Source: Actinomadura sp. WMMA1423
GTDB taxonomy: Bacteria > Actinomycetota > Actinomycetes > Streptosporangiales > Streptosporangiaceae
Length of the DNA: 64,000 nt
Assembly: GCF_006547145.1 (NCBI RefSeq)
Contig: NZ_CP041244.1
Location: 5,642,001-5,706,000, forward strand
Direction: 5' to 3'
Below are positions 40,218 through 49,264 of this stretch, in pieces. Position 1 is the first letter of the stretch, and every line of letters begins with the position of its first letter. Under the pieces are notes generated by a model. It was not told where the DNA came from. It did not search any database and saw nothing but the letters and a program-made list of their open reading frames with translations. Position numbers and translations under genes: made by a program.

Positions 40218-41123
40218 ATGACCATCGAGATGCTCTTCGCCGCCCTGATCGGCGGCGCGATCGGCCTCGCCGAGCTCGTCGCGCGCTACCGCGACAAGCC
40301 CGTCGCCGCCCTGCTCTCCCCGGGCGGGCTGCTGTTCGTCTTCGTCAACGCCAGCGCGTCGATCGTCGCGCTGATCGCGGTGACCGCCTCCGGCTGGACG
40401 TTCGGGCTGCCCCTCTACACGCCCCCGGCGAGCCTCATGGTCGTCCGGGTCATCGCGGCCGGGCTCGGTTCCGCCGCGGTGCTGCGCATGTCGTTCGCCC
40501 CCGCGCAGAGCCGCGGCGGCGGCATCGGCCCCGTCGCCCTCCTCAGCGGCATCCTGCGCCTCGCCGACGGCGAGCTGGAGCGCAAGCGCGCGCTCAGCAG
40601 GCTGTCGCACGACGACCTGGCGGGGCTGTCGTTCGAACGCGACCACGCGGCCCTCGCGGAGCTGTGCTGCCACCTCATGCGCGAGTTCGACCTGTCCGAG
40701 GCGCAGCGGCTCGGCGGCCTCGCCGCCGAGCTGAGCGGACGCGACGACCTCACCGACGCCGACAAGCTGGACTGCTGGGGCCTGGAGCTGGCGCGGCTCG
40801 TCGGCGAGCGCGCCCTCAGGCAGGCGGCGCGGCGGCTGCGCGACCGGCCCCGCGAGGAGCCCCGCCCGGCGGTCGAGCCCGAGCAGCGCCCGGTGGCCGA
40901 GCCCGAGCAGCGCCCGGCCGTCCCGGCGCCCGACCACGACCACCTGGTGGAGTCCGCGCTGCCGCGCCCCGCCAAGACCTCCCGCCTCGCCCCGAGCACC
41001 AATGGGCGGCCGCCGGGCACGAACGGCCGGGCCGCGAGCACGAACGGACGGCCGGGCACGAACGGCCGGGCGGCGAGCGTGAACGGACGGCCGGAACGCA
41101 AATCGTTGTTCAGCGACGCTTGA
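40218..41123 (+). CDS. Membrane protein with Asn-Gly-Arg repeat tail
   Basis: A 301-aa protein. Three membrane helices span ~1-95 (MLFAALIGGAIGLAELVARY, LLFVFVNASASIVALIAVTASGW, VVRVIAAGLGSAAVL). A cytoplasmic helical region follows (~105-210: LERKRALSRLSHDDLAG...AALAELCCHLMREFDL), then a Pro/Glu linker with repeated EPEQRP. The tail repeats NGR at six spots (STNGRPPGTNGRAASTNGR and on). No family is recognised; the tail suggests a flexible protein- or RNA-binding arm. GAGGAAG precedes the ATG. It is followed by a hairpin terminator and is part of a small cluster of unknown proteins. Confidence 0.75.
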   Translation: MTIEMLFAALIGGAIGLAELVARYRDKPVAALLSPGGLLFVFVNASASIVALIAVTASGWTFGLPLYTPPASLMVVRVIAAGLGSAAVLRMSFAPAQSRGGGIGPVALLSGILRLADGELERKRALSRLSHDDLAGLSFERDHAALAELCCHLMREFDLSEAQRLGGLAAELSGRDDLTDADKLDCWGLELARLVGERALRQAARRLRDRPREEPRPAVEPEQRPVAEPEQRPAVPAPDHDHLVESALPRPAKTSRLAPSTNGRPPGTNGRAASTNGRPGTNGRAASVNGRPERKSLFSDA

Positions 41124-41135
41124 AATGCTGTGAGA

Positions 41136-41171
41136 TACCGGTGCGTCCCCTTGCGCGGGCGCACCGGTATT
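41136..41171 (+). terminator. Hairpin terminator after NGR-repeat protein
   Basis: Arms ATACCGGTGCG / CGCACCGGTAT (11 bp, perfect) around a 14-base loop that itself pairs partly, 12 bp after the stop, followed by TCTCG. The rest of the 342-bp gap 41124-41465 shows AT-rich spots near 41360-41410 (CCATTAATGCACG) and no supported gene; an 83-codon plus frame there lacks start signals. Confidence 0.75.
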
Positions 41172-41465
41172 CTCGCGGGGGCCGCGATTTCGGCCGGGCG
41201 GGAACGGGCGCGGCGGCTTGGAATCGTCGCGCGGCTCCGATGCCGCCGCGCTGCGGTGCAGCACCTCGGCCATCGAGTGCCTGCGCTTGGGCCGCGGCCG
41301 TGAGGTTCCCCGGCAAAGGATCGTGAGCCTCCGCGGCCGCCTCGCCGGCCTGCCGGTTCCATTAATGCACGTGCCGATCCTGTTCGGCGACACCAATGCG
41401 GCCCTTTACACCGCGCCGCCCGCCGCCGGGGCGGGAATGCCCCGGAAATTGAAAGGATCCCGCCC

Positions 41466-41939
41466 ATGAACCCCGAACCGCGCGCCGCGCCGTCCGTCCC
41501 GCCACCGGCACCGCCGCCCGTCTCGACGACCGGACGGCCCGGAGGCCTGCCGCGCTGGACCGGGAAGCCGGTGCGGCGGCTGACCTCCGCGGAACTCGCC
41601 GAGGCCCTCGAATACCTGGAGAGGCACCGGCCAGACGACGACGTCCTCGGCCGCGCCCTCGCCGGGGAGTTCGCCCGCCGGACGGCCGCCGCCGAGTTCG
41701 CCCGCCGCGCCGCCGCCGACCGCGTCCGGGTCCCCGGCAGCCGGATCCCGGACATCCGCGTCCCGGACGCCCTGGTTCCGGACGGCCGGGCCTCGGACCG
41801 CCGGGGCCTGGACGACGCCCCGGGCAGGGAGCGCGCCTTCGGGGCGTTCCCACCGGGGACGCCCGCCTCACCGGACCTCGACGGACCCGGCCGCCCACCC
41901 CTGACACCGCCGCCAGGACACCCCCGAACCCCGCGATGA
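41466..41939 (+). CDS. Pro/Arg-rich hypothetical protein
   Basis: A 157-aa hydrophilic protein. Disordered Pro-rich ends flank one likely helical part (RRLTSAELAEALEYLERHRPDDDVLGRALAGEFARRTAAAEFARRAA). That part contains a FARR(T/A)AAA repeat and is followed by V-P-D repeats (IPDIRVPDALVPDGR). No cysteines, signal peptide or membrane helix are present. AAAGGATCC before the ATG at 41466 is a good ribosome site. It may bind the neighbouring cluster proteins, but no function is known. Confidence 0.6.
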   Translation: MNPEPRAAPSVPPPAPPPVSTTGRPGGLPRWTGKPVRRLTSAELAEALEYLERHRPDDDVLGRALAGEFARRTAAAEFARRAAADRVRVPGSRIPDIRVPDALVPDGRASDRRGLDDAPGRERAFGAFPPGTPASPDLDGPGRPPLTPPPGHPRTPR

Positions 41940-41984
41940 GCCGAACGGCCCGCGGTCCACAAGTCACGGTGCCCAGGGGGAGGT

Positions 41985-42008
41985 GGGTCACTTCCGTGAC
42001 GCGGGTAT
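41985..42008 (+). promoter_or_regulatory. SigB-type promoter of DUF488 gene
   Basis: GGGT (41985-41988), 14 bases, GGGTAT (42003-42008), matching GNNT-N14-16-GGGTAC/T. The ATG follows 9 bases later, giving a very short or absent leader. Confidence 0.6.
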
Positions 42009-42017
42009 AGGGACGCC

Positions 42018-42374
42018 ATGGACGTAAGGCTGCGCAGGGTGTACGAGTCGCCCTCGTCCGAGGACGGGACGCGGATCCTGGTCGACCGGGTATGGCCGCG
42101 GGGCCTGTCGAAGGACAAGGCGCGCCTGGACGAGTGGGAGAAGGACGTCGCCCCTTCCACCGAGCTCCGCAAGTGGTACGGGCACGACGCCGACAGGTTC
42201 GAGGAGTTCACCCGCCGCTACGACGCCGAACTGGGCGAGCCGGAGCGCGCGGCGGCCCTCGACCACCTGCGGGAACTGGCTCAGCAGGGAACCGTGACCC
42301 TGCTCACCGCCACCAAGGACCTCGACCGCAGCCAGGCCGCCGTCCTCGCCTCCCGCCTCCGCGACTCCGGCTGA
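42018..42374 (+). CDS. DUF488 (YeaO-like) family protein
   Basis: A 118-aa soluble protein that matches the YeaO branch of DUF488 over its full length: RRVYESPSSEDGTRILVDRVWPRGLSKDKARLDEWEKDVAPSTELRKWYGHDADRFEEFTRRYDAEL, ending VTLLTATKDLDRSQAAVL. The biochemical role is unknown. A GGGTAT promoter lies directly upstream and a strong terminator downstream, so it is a single-gene unit, probably stress-induced (inference). Confidence 0.92.
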   Translation: MDVRLRRVYESPSSEDGTRILVDRVWPRGLSKDKARLDEWEKDVAPSTELRKWYGHDADRFEEFTRRYDAELGEPERAAALDHLRELAQQGTVTLLTATKDLDRSQAAVLASRLRDSG

Positions 42375-42385
42375 TCCACCTTCTC

Positions 42386-42433
42386 CCGCCGCCGGACCGC
42401 GTCCGACCAGGCAGGACGCGGTTCTGGCGGCGG
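42386..42433 (+). terminator. Strong hairpin after DUF488 gene
   Basis: Inner stem CCGCGTCC / GGACGCGG (42397-42404, 42414-42421) with a 9-base loop, extended by CCGCCGCCGGA pairing with TTCTGGCGGCGG across one bulged T. Confidence 0.8.
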
Positions 42434-42505
42434 TCGTTGCGGCGAGGCTTCCGGCAGCATCCGGGGACGGGTCCTAGAGTGAAGGGGTCCCAAGGAAGGA
42501 TCTGA

Positions 42506-43885
<1,380 letters not shown>

Positions 43886-43921
43886 CGTCGAACGGCTCCG
43901 CCGGGGCCCTGCCGTCTGGAC

Positions 43922-43954
43922 GAGCGCCCCGTCCACGGATCAGACGGGGCGCTC
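43922..43954 (+). terminator. Strong hairpin after gdhA
   Basis: Perfect 12-bp stem GAGCGCCCCGTC / GACGGGGCGCTC with a 9-base loop, 37 bp after the stop. It ends 17 bp before the next gene, so it may also shape that gene's leader. Confidence 0.8.
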
Positions 43955-43971
43955 CGGGGCATTGACGGAGA

Positions 43972-44526
43972 GTGAGTGCTCAGTCGCGAAGAGCCCGCAT
44001 AGTGCTCTGGGCCCGGGTGGTCCTCCGCACGACGCTGACCACGGTGGCCCTGATCGCCGTGTACTTCGCGGCCCCCTTGCACAGGGCGTTCACCGTGGTG
44101 AGCGGCACGGTGCTGACCGCGGCGCTGGTCGCGCTGGGAGTGCTCGTCGCGTGGCAGGCGCGGTCGATCGCGCGGTCGGACTCCCCCCGGCTGCGCACCA
44201 TCGAGGCGCTGGGGACGACCCTCTGGCTCTTCCTGCTGGTGTTCGCCTCCAGCTACCGCCTGATGAGCTACGACGTCCCGCCCGGTTTCTCCGAGCCGCT
44301 GACGCACATCGACGCCCTGTTCTTCACCATCACGATCTTCACCTCGGTCGGTTTCAGCGACATCGTCCCGATCTCCCAGACGGCCCGCGCCCTGACGGCG
44401 GTGCAGATGCTCGGCGACCTGATCTTCCTGGGCCTCGTGGCCAAGGTCTTCGTGGAGGCGATGCGCCGGGGCGTCGAGCGCAAGTCCGGTACGTCCGGCA
44501 CTTCCGGCGACGGCGGAGCCCGGTAG
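43972..44526 (+). CDS. Pore-loop ion channel family protein
   Basis: A 184-aa membrane protein with about four helices: residues ~12-35, 40-62, 78-98 and 135-160. A re-entrant pore loop lies between the last two (HIDALFFTITIFTSVGFSDIVP). The last two helices and loop match the Ion_trans_2 potassium channel pattern, but the filter is TSVGFSD, not the canonical TVGYGD, so ion selectivity is uncertain. A Ser/Gly/Thr-rich tail follows. The GTG at 43972 has a GGAG-like site just before it. It lies after the gdhA terminator and has no partner gene. Confidence 0.82.
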   Translation: MSAQSRRARIVLWARVVLRTTLTTVALIAVYFAAPLHRAFTVVSGTVLTAALVALGVLVAWQARSIARSDSPRLRTIEALGTTLWLFLLVFASSYRLMSYDVPPGFSEPLTHIDALFFTITIFTSVGFSDIVPISQTARALTAVQMLGDLIFLGLVAKVFVEAMRRGVERKSGTSGTSGDGGAR

Positions 44527-44565
44527 CGACCGCTCCACAACCTGTGGACACCCGGCGCGACCGCG

Positions 44566-44961
44566 TCACGCGACGGCGGTTCCCTCAAGCTCGACCATCA
44601 GGCTGGGGATCGCCAGCCGTGTCACCCCGAGCATCGTCGTGGGCGGCGCCACCCTGGCCGCGCCCAACCGCGACGCGAGCACGCCGTAGTGCTCGAAGAG
44701 CCGGTCGACGTCGGTGGTGTAGACGTTGAGCCGGACGAGGTCGGCCAGGGACATGCCGGCCTCGCCGAGCACTGCCTCCAGGTTGTCGAGGCTCAGCGCC
44801 AGCTGCGCCGCCATGTCATCGGCATGCTGGGGCTTGCCGTCGTCGCTCATAGCGGTCTGTCCGGCGCAGTACAGGGTGCGGGTGTGTCCGGAGACGACCT
44901 GACCCTGGTCGTACCCCATCTCCACGGACCACGCCCACGGGTTGACCACCGTTCGCTCCAT
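44566..44961 (-). CDS. RidA family protein (YjgF/YER057c/UK114)
   Basis: A 131-aa single RidA domain: HTRTLYCAGQTAMSDDGKPQHADDMAAQ, LDNLEAVLGEAGMSLADLVRLNVYTTD, and the end GVTRLAIPSLMVELEGTAVA with the Arg that binds the imine carboxylate in true RidA enzymes. RidA deaminates reactive enamine/imine intermediates from PLP enzymes; many subgroups have other roles. The ATG at 44961 has GGAG nine bases upstream and matches the domain start; two more upstream Met are possible. It is divergent from the WYL regulator, which probably controls it. Confidence 0.88.
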   Translation of the reverse strand: MERTVVNPWAWSVEMGYDQGQVVSGHTRTLYCAGQTAMSDDGKPQHADDMAAQLALSLDNLEAVLGEAGMSLADLVRLNVYTTDVDRLFEHYGVLASRLGAARVAPPTTMLGVTRLAIPSLMVELEGTAVA

Positions 44962-45071
44962 CGTCACAGACTCCATTCGGTTCGTCGACAACGCACGGGT
45001 CGACCGCGTCGCCGGACCCTTCCGCCGGCACCGCGTTCCGTCGACCGCACTGATGAGCCTCCCAACGAATC

Positions 45072-45103
45072 ACGACATCCTGTGTCATGTATTTCAGTAG
45101 AGT
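45072..45103 (+). promoter_or_regulatory. WYL regulator promoter with imperfect palindrome
   Basis: -10 TAGAGT (45098-45103) ends six bases before the GTG at 45110, indicating a leaderless mRNA. Upstream lies ACGACA-TCCTG-TGTCAT (45072-45088, one mismatch), in the RidA-WYL divergent gap, a likely operator. Confidence 0.5.
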
Positions 45104-45109
45104 TCTCGG

Positions 45110-46090
45110 GTGCGCGCCGACCGGCTGGTCTCGCTTGTGCTGCTGCTGCGGCGCCACGGCCGGCTGTCCGCGTCCGCGCTGGCCCGCGAGCTGGAGGTGT
45201 CCACCCGCACCGTCCTGCGCGACATCGAGGCGCTGTCCGCGGCCGGTGTTCCGGTCTATGCCGAGCGCGGCCGCAATGGCGGGTTCGCGTTGCTGCCCGG
45301 TTTCCGGACCGAGCTCACCGGCCTGAACCACGACGAGGCCCTGGCCCTGCTGGTCGCCGGATCGCGGCGCGGCGCGCAGGCCTTCGGCCTCGGCTCGGCG
45401 CTCGCCTCGGCGATGCTCAAGGTCGTCGACGCGCTGCCCGCGACCCACCGCGACACCGCGGCCGTCGCGGCGGAGCGGCTGCTGATCGACCCCGAGATCG
45501 ACCTCCTCTCGCGCCGGCAGGACGCCGAGGAGGTGCCCGACGCCGTAGTGGCGGAGGTCCGGCGCGCGGTGTTCGCCGGGCACAAGCTGCGCATCCACTA
45601 CGCGGCCGCGGGCCGGGCCCCGAAATGGCGCACGGTGGACCCGATCGGCCTGGTCACCGTCCGCGGCCAGGGCTACCTCCTGGCGACGAGGTCCGGCGCG
45701 GAGCGCACCTACCGGCTGTCGCGGGTCCTGGCCGCCGAGGAGCTCACAGAACCCGCCCAGCGGCCCGACCGGGTCGATCTCGACCGGACCTGGCAGGAGC
45801 GCAGCACGCGTTTCCGGACCGGGGGCGACCAGGTCGCCGTGCTGGTCCGGGTGGACCCGGCTCGGCGGGACGACCTGGTGGGCACCGCCCTGGCCGTCCG
45901 CGCCGAGGAGACCGGCGCCGACGGCCGGCTGCGCATGGAGGTGACCTTCCAGGATCCGAGACACGCCGAGTGGGCGCTGTGGCAGCTCGCCGCCGGCGTG
46001 GAAGCCCTGGCTCCGCAGTGGCTGCGCACCGCCCTGCGCGACCGCGCCACCGCGATCGCCGCCTCCTACGAGCGCCCACCCGAGATCTGA
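45110..46090 (+). CDS. YafY-type HTH/WYL-domain regulator
   Basis: A 326-aa regulator. The HTH_11 winged helix (residues 1-60: RADRLVSLVLLLRRHGRLSASALARELEVSTRTVLRDIEALSAAGVPV) is followed by a WYL domain (~140-220: LRIHYAAAGRAPKWRTVDPIGLVTVRGQGYLLAT) and a WYL C-terminal extension to ~320. WYL domains bind nucleic acid or nucleotide ligands and control DNA-damage, defence and catabolic genes. The characteristic W-Y-L triad is degenerate. The start is GTG with a leaderless-type promoter. It is divergent from the RidA gene. Confidence 0.9.
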   Translation: MRADRLVSLVLLLRRHGRLSASALARELEVSTRTVLRDIEALSAAGVPVYAERGRNGGFALLPGFRTELTGLNHDEALALLVAGSRRGAQAFGLGSALASAMLKVVDALPATHRDTAAVAAERLLIDPEIDLLSRRQDAEEVPDAVVAEVRRAVFAGHKLRIHYAAAGRAPKWRTVDPIGLVTVRGQGYLLATRSGAERTYRLSRVLAAEELTEPAQRPDRVDLDRTWQERSTRFRTGGDQVAVLVRVDPARRDDLVGTALAVRAEETGADGRLRMEVTFQDPRHAEWALWQLAAGVEALAPQWLRTALRDRATAIAASYERPPEI

Positions 46091-46106
46091 CGGCGACCGG
46101 ACGGCC

Positions 46107-46127
46107 CCCTTGGCGAGGAGCCAAGGG
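46107..46127. terminator. Hairpin between WYL and TetR genes
   Basis: CCCTTGGC / GCCAAGGG with a 5-base loop in the 93-bp gap between two convergent genes, flanked by partly pairing CGGCGACC (46091) and GGTTCGCCG (46131). Bidirectional terminator. Confidence 0.7.
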
Positions 46128-46183
46128 AGCGGTTCGCCGTCAGGGGCCGCCTGCGCTACGCAGCGCCTTGGCGGCCGTAGTGG

Positions 46184-46801
46184 TCAACTTTGTGGCGCCG
46201 GCCATGCGGTCAGGGCCAGTTCGGCGGTCGCGGTGAGTTCGGTGGCCGTGGCTCCGTCGGCGGCGCGTTGCGACATGCCCTGGATGACGGCGGCGAAGTA
46301 CGCGGCCACGGTGCCGGGATCCGCCGTGGCGGCCAGTTCGCCCGCCCGCTGTGCGGCCTGGAGACGGGTCCGGAAGCCCTCCAGGTTCGTGTTCCGCAGA
46401 TCGCGGAGGAACGCCGCCACCTCGGCGTCCTGCGGGGTCACGTTGGTCGCCGCGCTGATCGTCAGGCAGCCGGCCGGGTGGGAGGCGTCGGTGTAGATCA
46501 CGGCCGCCTCGCGCAGGATGCGGGCGAAGGCGCCGTAGGCGGTGGGTTCCTCGTCCAGGGCGATGCCCATGAACGCGCCCACGGGCGAGCGTCCGTAGCT
46601 CTGCACCACCTCCTTGAACAGCGACTTCTTGTCACCGAAGGCCGCGTACAGGCTGCCGGGCCTGATGCCCATCGCCTCGGTCAGCTCGCCGACGGAGGTG
46701 GCCTCGTAGCCGCGTTCCCAGAACAGCCGCGTGGCGGCGGTCAGGGCCGCGTCGCGGTCGAACGCCCTCGGCCGCCCCCGCTTCGCACGTGTCTCGCTCA
46801 C
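46184..46801 (-). CDS. TetR-family repressor
   Basis: A 205-aa regulator. The TetR_N helix-turn-helix is residues ~10-60 (RAFDRDAALTAATRLFWERGYEATSVGELTEAMGIRPGSLYAAFGDKKSLFKEVV). The C-terminal ligand domain, with HPAGCLTISAAT near residue 107, resembles the AcrR/NemR-like group (TetR_C), where the Cys may sense electrophiles. The GTG at 46801 lies 7-9 bases after a TATAGA -10 (46815-46810) with no ribosome site, so the mRNA is probably leaderless. It is divergent from the SDR gene over two operators (46809-46867). Confidence 0.92.
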   Translation of the reverse strand: MSETRAKRGRPRAFDRDAALTAATRLFWERGYEATSVGELTEAMGIRPGSLYAAFGDKKSLFKEVVQSYGRSPVGAFMGIALDEEPTAYGAFARILREAAVIYTDASHPAGCLTISAATNVTPQDAEVAAFLRDLRNTNLEGFRTRLQAAQRAGELAATADPGTVAAYFAAVIQGMSQRAADGATATELTATAELALTAWPAPQS

Positions 46802-46808
46802 CCCAGGA

Positions 46809-46867
46809 TTCTATAGCGAGCGCTCAAGAATGTGTGCTAACTTCCTTCTTGAGCAAACGCTCAAGAA
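46809..46867. promoter_or_regulatory. Duplicated TetR operator between divergent genes
   Basis: The first site, 46846-46867, is a perfect palindrome with arms TTCTTGAGC and GCTCAAGAA around AAAC. The second, 46809-46830, has arms TTCTATAGC and GCTCAAGAA around GAGC (7 of 9 matches). Centres are 37 bp apart. The second covers the -10 of the tetR gene; the first lies just before the SDR ribosome site. Confidence 0.8.
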
Positions 46868-46888
46868 TTCGGAGGAGAGGTCGCAGCC

Positions 46889-47662
46889 ATGGGCGCACGT
46901 GCACTCGAAGGAAAGATCGCGCTGGTCACCGGGGGAGGCCGCGGCATCGGACGGGCCATCGCCCTGCGTCTCGGCCGGGACGGCGCCACCGTCGCCGTCA
47001 CCTACGCCCGCGACGAGGCGGCGGCGAAGGAGGTCGTGGAGGGCATCCGCGCGGAGGGCGGCCGGGCCTTCGCCCTGCACGCGGAGTTGGGGCGGCACGG
47101 TGACGCGGCCCGCCTGTGGGCCGCGTTCGACGCCGCCGGCGCCGATCACGCGCCCGGCGGGGCCGTCGACATCATCGTCAACAACGCGGGAGCCGGCCGC
47201 AGCCCCGACCTCGCGTCGCTGACCGAGGAGGCCTTCGACGAGGTCTTCGCCGTGAACGTCCGCGCGCCGTTCTTCATCGTGCGGCACGCGCTCGGTCGGC
47301 TGCGCGGCGGCGGCAGGATCATCAACATCTCCAGCGGCGTGGCCCGCATCGCGATGCCGGAGATCATGGCCTACGGCTCGACCAAGGGCGCGCTCGACAC
47401 CTTCACCCTCAACCTCGCCAAGGAACTCGGCCCCCGGGGCATCACGGCGAACTCGGTGGCCCCCGGCATCATCGACACCGACCTCAACGCGGGCTGGCTG
47501 CGCGGGAACCCCGAGGCGCAGGAGCGGGCGGCGTCGCTGGCCGCGCTGGGCCGGGTCGGGCGGCCCGAGGACGTGGCGGGCGTCGTGGCCTTCCTCGCCT
47601 CCGACGACGCGCGCTGGGTGACCGGCCGGGTGATCGACGCGACGGGCGGTTCCGGGCTGTGA
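46889..47662 (+). CDS. SDR-family oxidoreductase
   Basis: A 257-aa classical short-chain dehydrogenase. The cofactor motif is TGGGRGIG (~residues 15-22), the NAG stretch is VNNAGAG, catalytic Ser is in NISSG, Tyr/Lys are in YGSTKGALD, and the end is VTGRVIDATGGSGL. An acidic residue is absent after strand 2 (TYARDEAAAK has Arg), suggesting NADPH. The ATG at 46889 follows GGAGGAGAGG at some distance. It is controlled by the divergent TetR gene through the 46809-46867 operators. The TetR-SDR pair is typical of electrophile/quinone response; the substrate is unknown. Confidence 0.93.
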   Translation: MGARALEGKIALVTGGGRGIGRAIALRLGRDGATVAVTYARDEAAAKEVVEGIRAEGGRAFALHAELGRHGDAARLWAAFDAAGADHAPGGAVDIIVNNAGAGRSPDLASLTEEAFDEVFAVNVRAPFFIVRHALGRLRGGGRIINISSGVARIAMPEIMAYGSTKGALDTFTLNLAKELGPRGITANSVAPGIIDTDLNAGWLRGNPEAQERAASLAALGRVGRPEDVAGVVAFLASDDARWVTGRVIDATGGSGL

Positions 47663-47709
47663 TCCGTCCCGCCGCGAGCCCGCGCGCCGCTGGGTTAGGC
47701 TGCCTTGCC

Positions 47710-48708
47710 GTGCCGGAGACGCGTCTCGACACCGCCCGGATCCGGGCGGCCCGCCAGCTGATCGATCCGATCTTCCTCGACACCCCGCTGTACCGCTGCG
47801 AGGCGCTGGAGCCCGACCTCGGGTGCGCGGTGAGCGTCAAGCTCGAGACGGCGAACCCGGTCCGCAGCTTCAAGGGGCGCGGCACCGAGCTGGTCGCGAG
47901 CCTGCTCGCCGGTGACGGTCCCCGAGCCGCGGTGTGCGCCAGCGCGGGCAACCTCGGCCAGGCCCTCGCATGGTCGGGCCGCGGCCGGGGGCTCGACATC
48001 ACCGTCGTGGCCTCCCGCTCCGCGCCGGCGGCCAAGCTCGACCGCATCCGCGCGCTCGGCGCCAGGCTGGAGCTGGTGGACGGCGACTTCGACATGGCGC
48101 GCGAGCGGGCGGTGGCGATAGCGCGGCGCGACGGCATCCGCCTCGTCGAGGACAGCCTGGACATCGAGACCTGCGAAGGCGCGGCGACCATCGGCCTGGA
48201 ACTGGTGGACGCCATGACCTCCCCCGGCTCCGCGCCGCCGTTCGACACCGTCCTGATCGCTCTCGGCGGCGGGGCGCTGGCCACGGGTGTGGGGCACGTG
48301 CTGAAGGCGTTCGCGCCCGAGGTCGAGGTGATCTGCGTCCAGCCGCGGGGCGCGCCCGCGATGACGCGCTCCTGGCACCGGCGGCGCGTCGTCACCACCG
48401 AATCGACCGACACCATCGCGGACGGCGTCGCGGGGCGACGCCCCATCCCGGCCGTGCTGGACGACCTCCTCGTGGTCGCCGACGACGCCGTCCTGGTCGA
48501 GGAGGAGTCGATCACCACCGGCATGGGGCTGCTCCTCGACCGCGCGGGCCTCGTCGCCGAACCGTCGGCCGCGCTCGGTGTCGCGGCGGTCCTCGAAGAC
48601 CGCGCACGCTTCGCCGACCGGCACGTCGTCACCATCGTGTGCGGCGGCAACGTCGACGCGAGCGCCTACCGCCGCTGGGTCGGCGCCGCACCGGTCCCGA
48701 GGCCCTGA
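47710..48708 (+). CDS. Threonine dehydratase-like PLP enzyme (fold type II)
   Basis: A 332-aa PLP enzyme. The Schiff-base Lys lies in VRSFKGRGTELVAS, the phosphate-binding glycine loop in LGGGALATGVGHVL, the Asn loop in CASAGNLGQALAW, and the Ser/Cys near the ring nitrogen in VTIVCGGNVD. There is no ACT domain, as in catabolic threonine/serine dehydratases and racemases. The GTG at 47710 is 8 bases after TAGGCT with no ribosome site, so a leaderless mRNA is likely. It lies 47 bp after the SDR gene but seems to have its own promoter. Substrate not certain. Confidence 0.9.
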   Translation: MPETRLDTARIRAARQLIDPIFLDTPLYRCEALEPDLGCAVSVKLETANPVRSFKGRGTELVASLLAGDGPRAAVCASAGNLGQALAWSGRGRGLDITVVASRSAPAAKLDRIRALGARLELVDGDFDMARERAVAIARRDGIRLVEDSLDIETCEGAATIGLELVDAMTSPGSAPPFDTVLIALGGGALATGVGHVLKAFAPEVEVICVQPRGAPAMTRSWHRRRVVTTESTDTIADGVAGRRPIPAVLDDLLVVADDAVLVEEESITTGMGLLLDRAGLVAEPSAALGVAAVLEDRARFADRHVVTIVCGGNVDASAYRRWVGAAPVPRP

Positions 48709-48772
48709 GGACGCGCACCCCGCCGCTGGCCTCTTCCGGCCAGGCCGCCTGGACGACACCCCCCACCGGTAA

Positions 48773-48795
48773 ACGCCCGACGGAGGCTCGGGCGT
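48773..48795 (+). terminator. Hairpin between PLP enzyme and membrane protein genes
   Basis: ACGCCCGA / TCGGGCGT with a 7-base loop, 65 bp after the PLP enzyme stop and 20 bp before the next start. It is a terminator or a leader hairpin. Confidence 0.55.
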
Positions 48796-48814
48796 CTCCG
48801 ATAAGGGGTGCGAG

Positions 48815-49264
48815 ATGCTCGACAGAGTGGTCAACACGGTTTTCCTCAACTTTGCCGTGCCGATACTGGCGGTCATTGCCGTCTTCTTCACGGCGCAGGA
48901 CCTGGTGCCGTCGTACGCCGCGCTCTTCCACGGCGGCAAAACCGGGGTCTTCACTGCCCGTGACAAGAAGTGCGGCAAGTCCTGCTCATGGCGGGGCGAC
49001 TTCGTCTCCGACGACGGCTCCGTGGTGCGCCGTGACGTTTTGCTGGGTTCCGGCGAGCGTGTCGACGGTGCGGGAGACCGGGTGAAGGCACGCGACACCG
49101 GCAATCGGGGGGCCGTCTATCCGGCCGGGTGGTCGCCGGACGCCATCTGGGCAACGTTCTTCCTCATGCTCGGCCTGCTCGTCCTCGGGGTTTGGAGCGG
49201 GTGGACGTGGCGGCGGCTCCGGCGCCGGTTCGGCAGGGGGCCGGCCGGCATCGACGCGGGCTGA
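48815..49264 (+). CDS. Two-helix membrane protein of unknown function
   Basis: A 149-aa protein. TM1 is residues ~8-30 (VFLNFAVPILAVIAVFFTAQDLV) and TM2 is ~112-130 (IWATFFLMLGLLVLGVWSGW). Between them lies an ~80-residue probable extracytoplasmic part with two Cys (KKCGKSCSW), ending in a basic tail (WRRLRRRFGRGP). The Cys pair could form a disulfide. AAGGGGTGCGAG precedes the ATG. No family is recognised; it is not linked by spacing to clpC. Confidence 0.7.
   Translation: MLDRVVNTVFLNFAVPILAVIAVFFTAQDLVPSYAALFHGGKTGVFTARDKKCGKSCSWRGDFVSDDGSVVRRDVLLGSGERVDGAGDRVKARDTGNRGAVYPAGWSPDAIWATFFLMLGLLVLGVWSGWTWRRLRRRFGRGPAGIDAG

Noticed and set aside
41218-41469. 83-codon open frame in the 342-bp gap
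   Set aside because: No start signal; it ends inside the ribosome site of the next gene.
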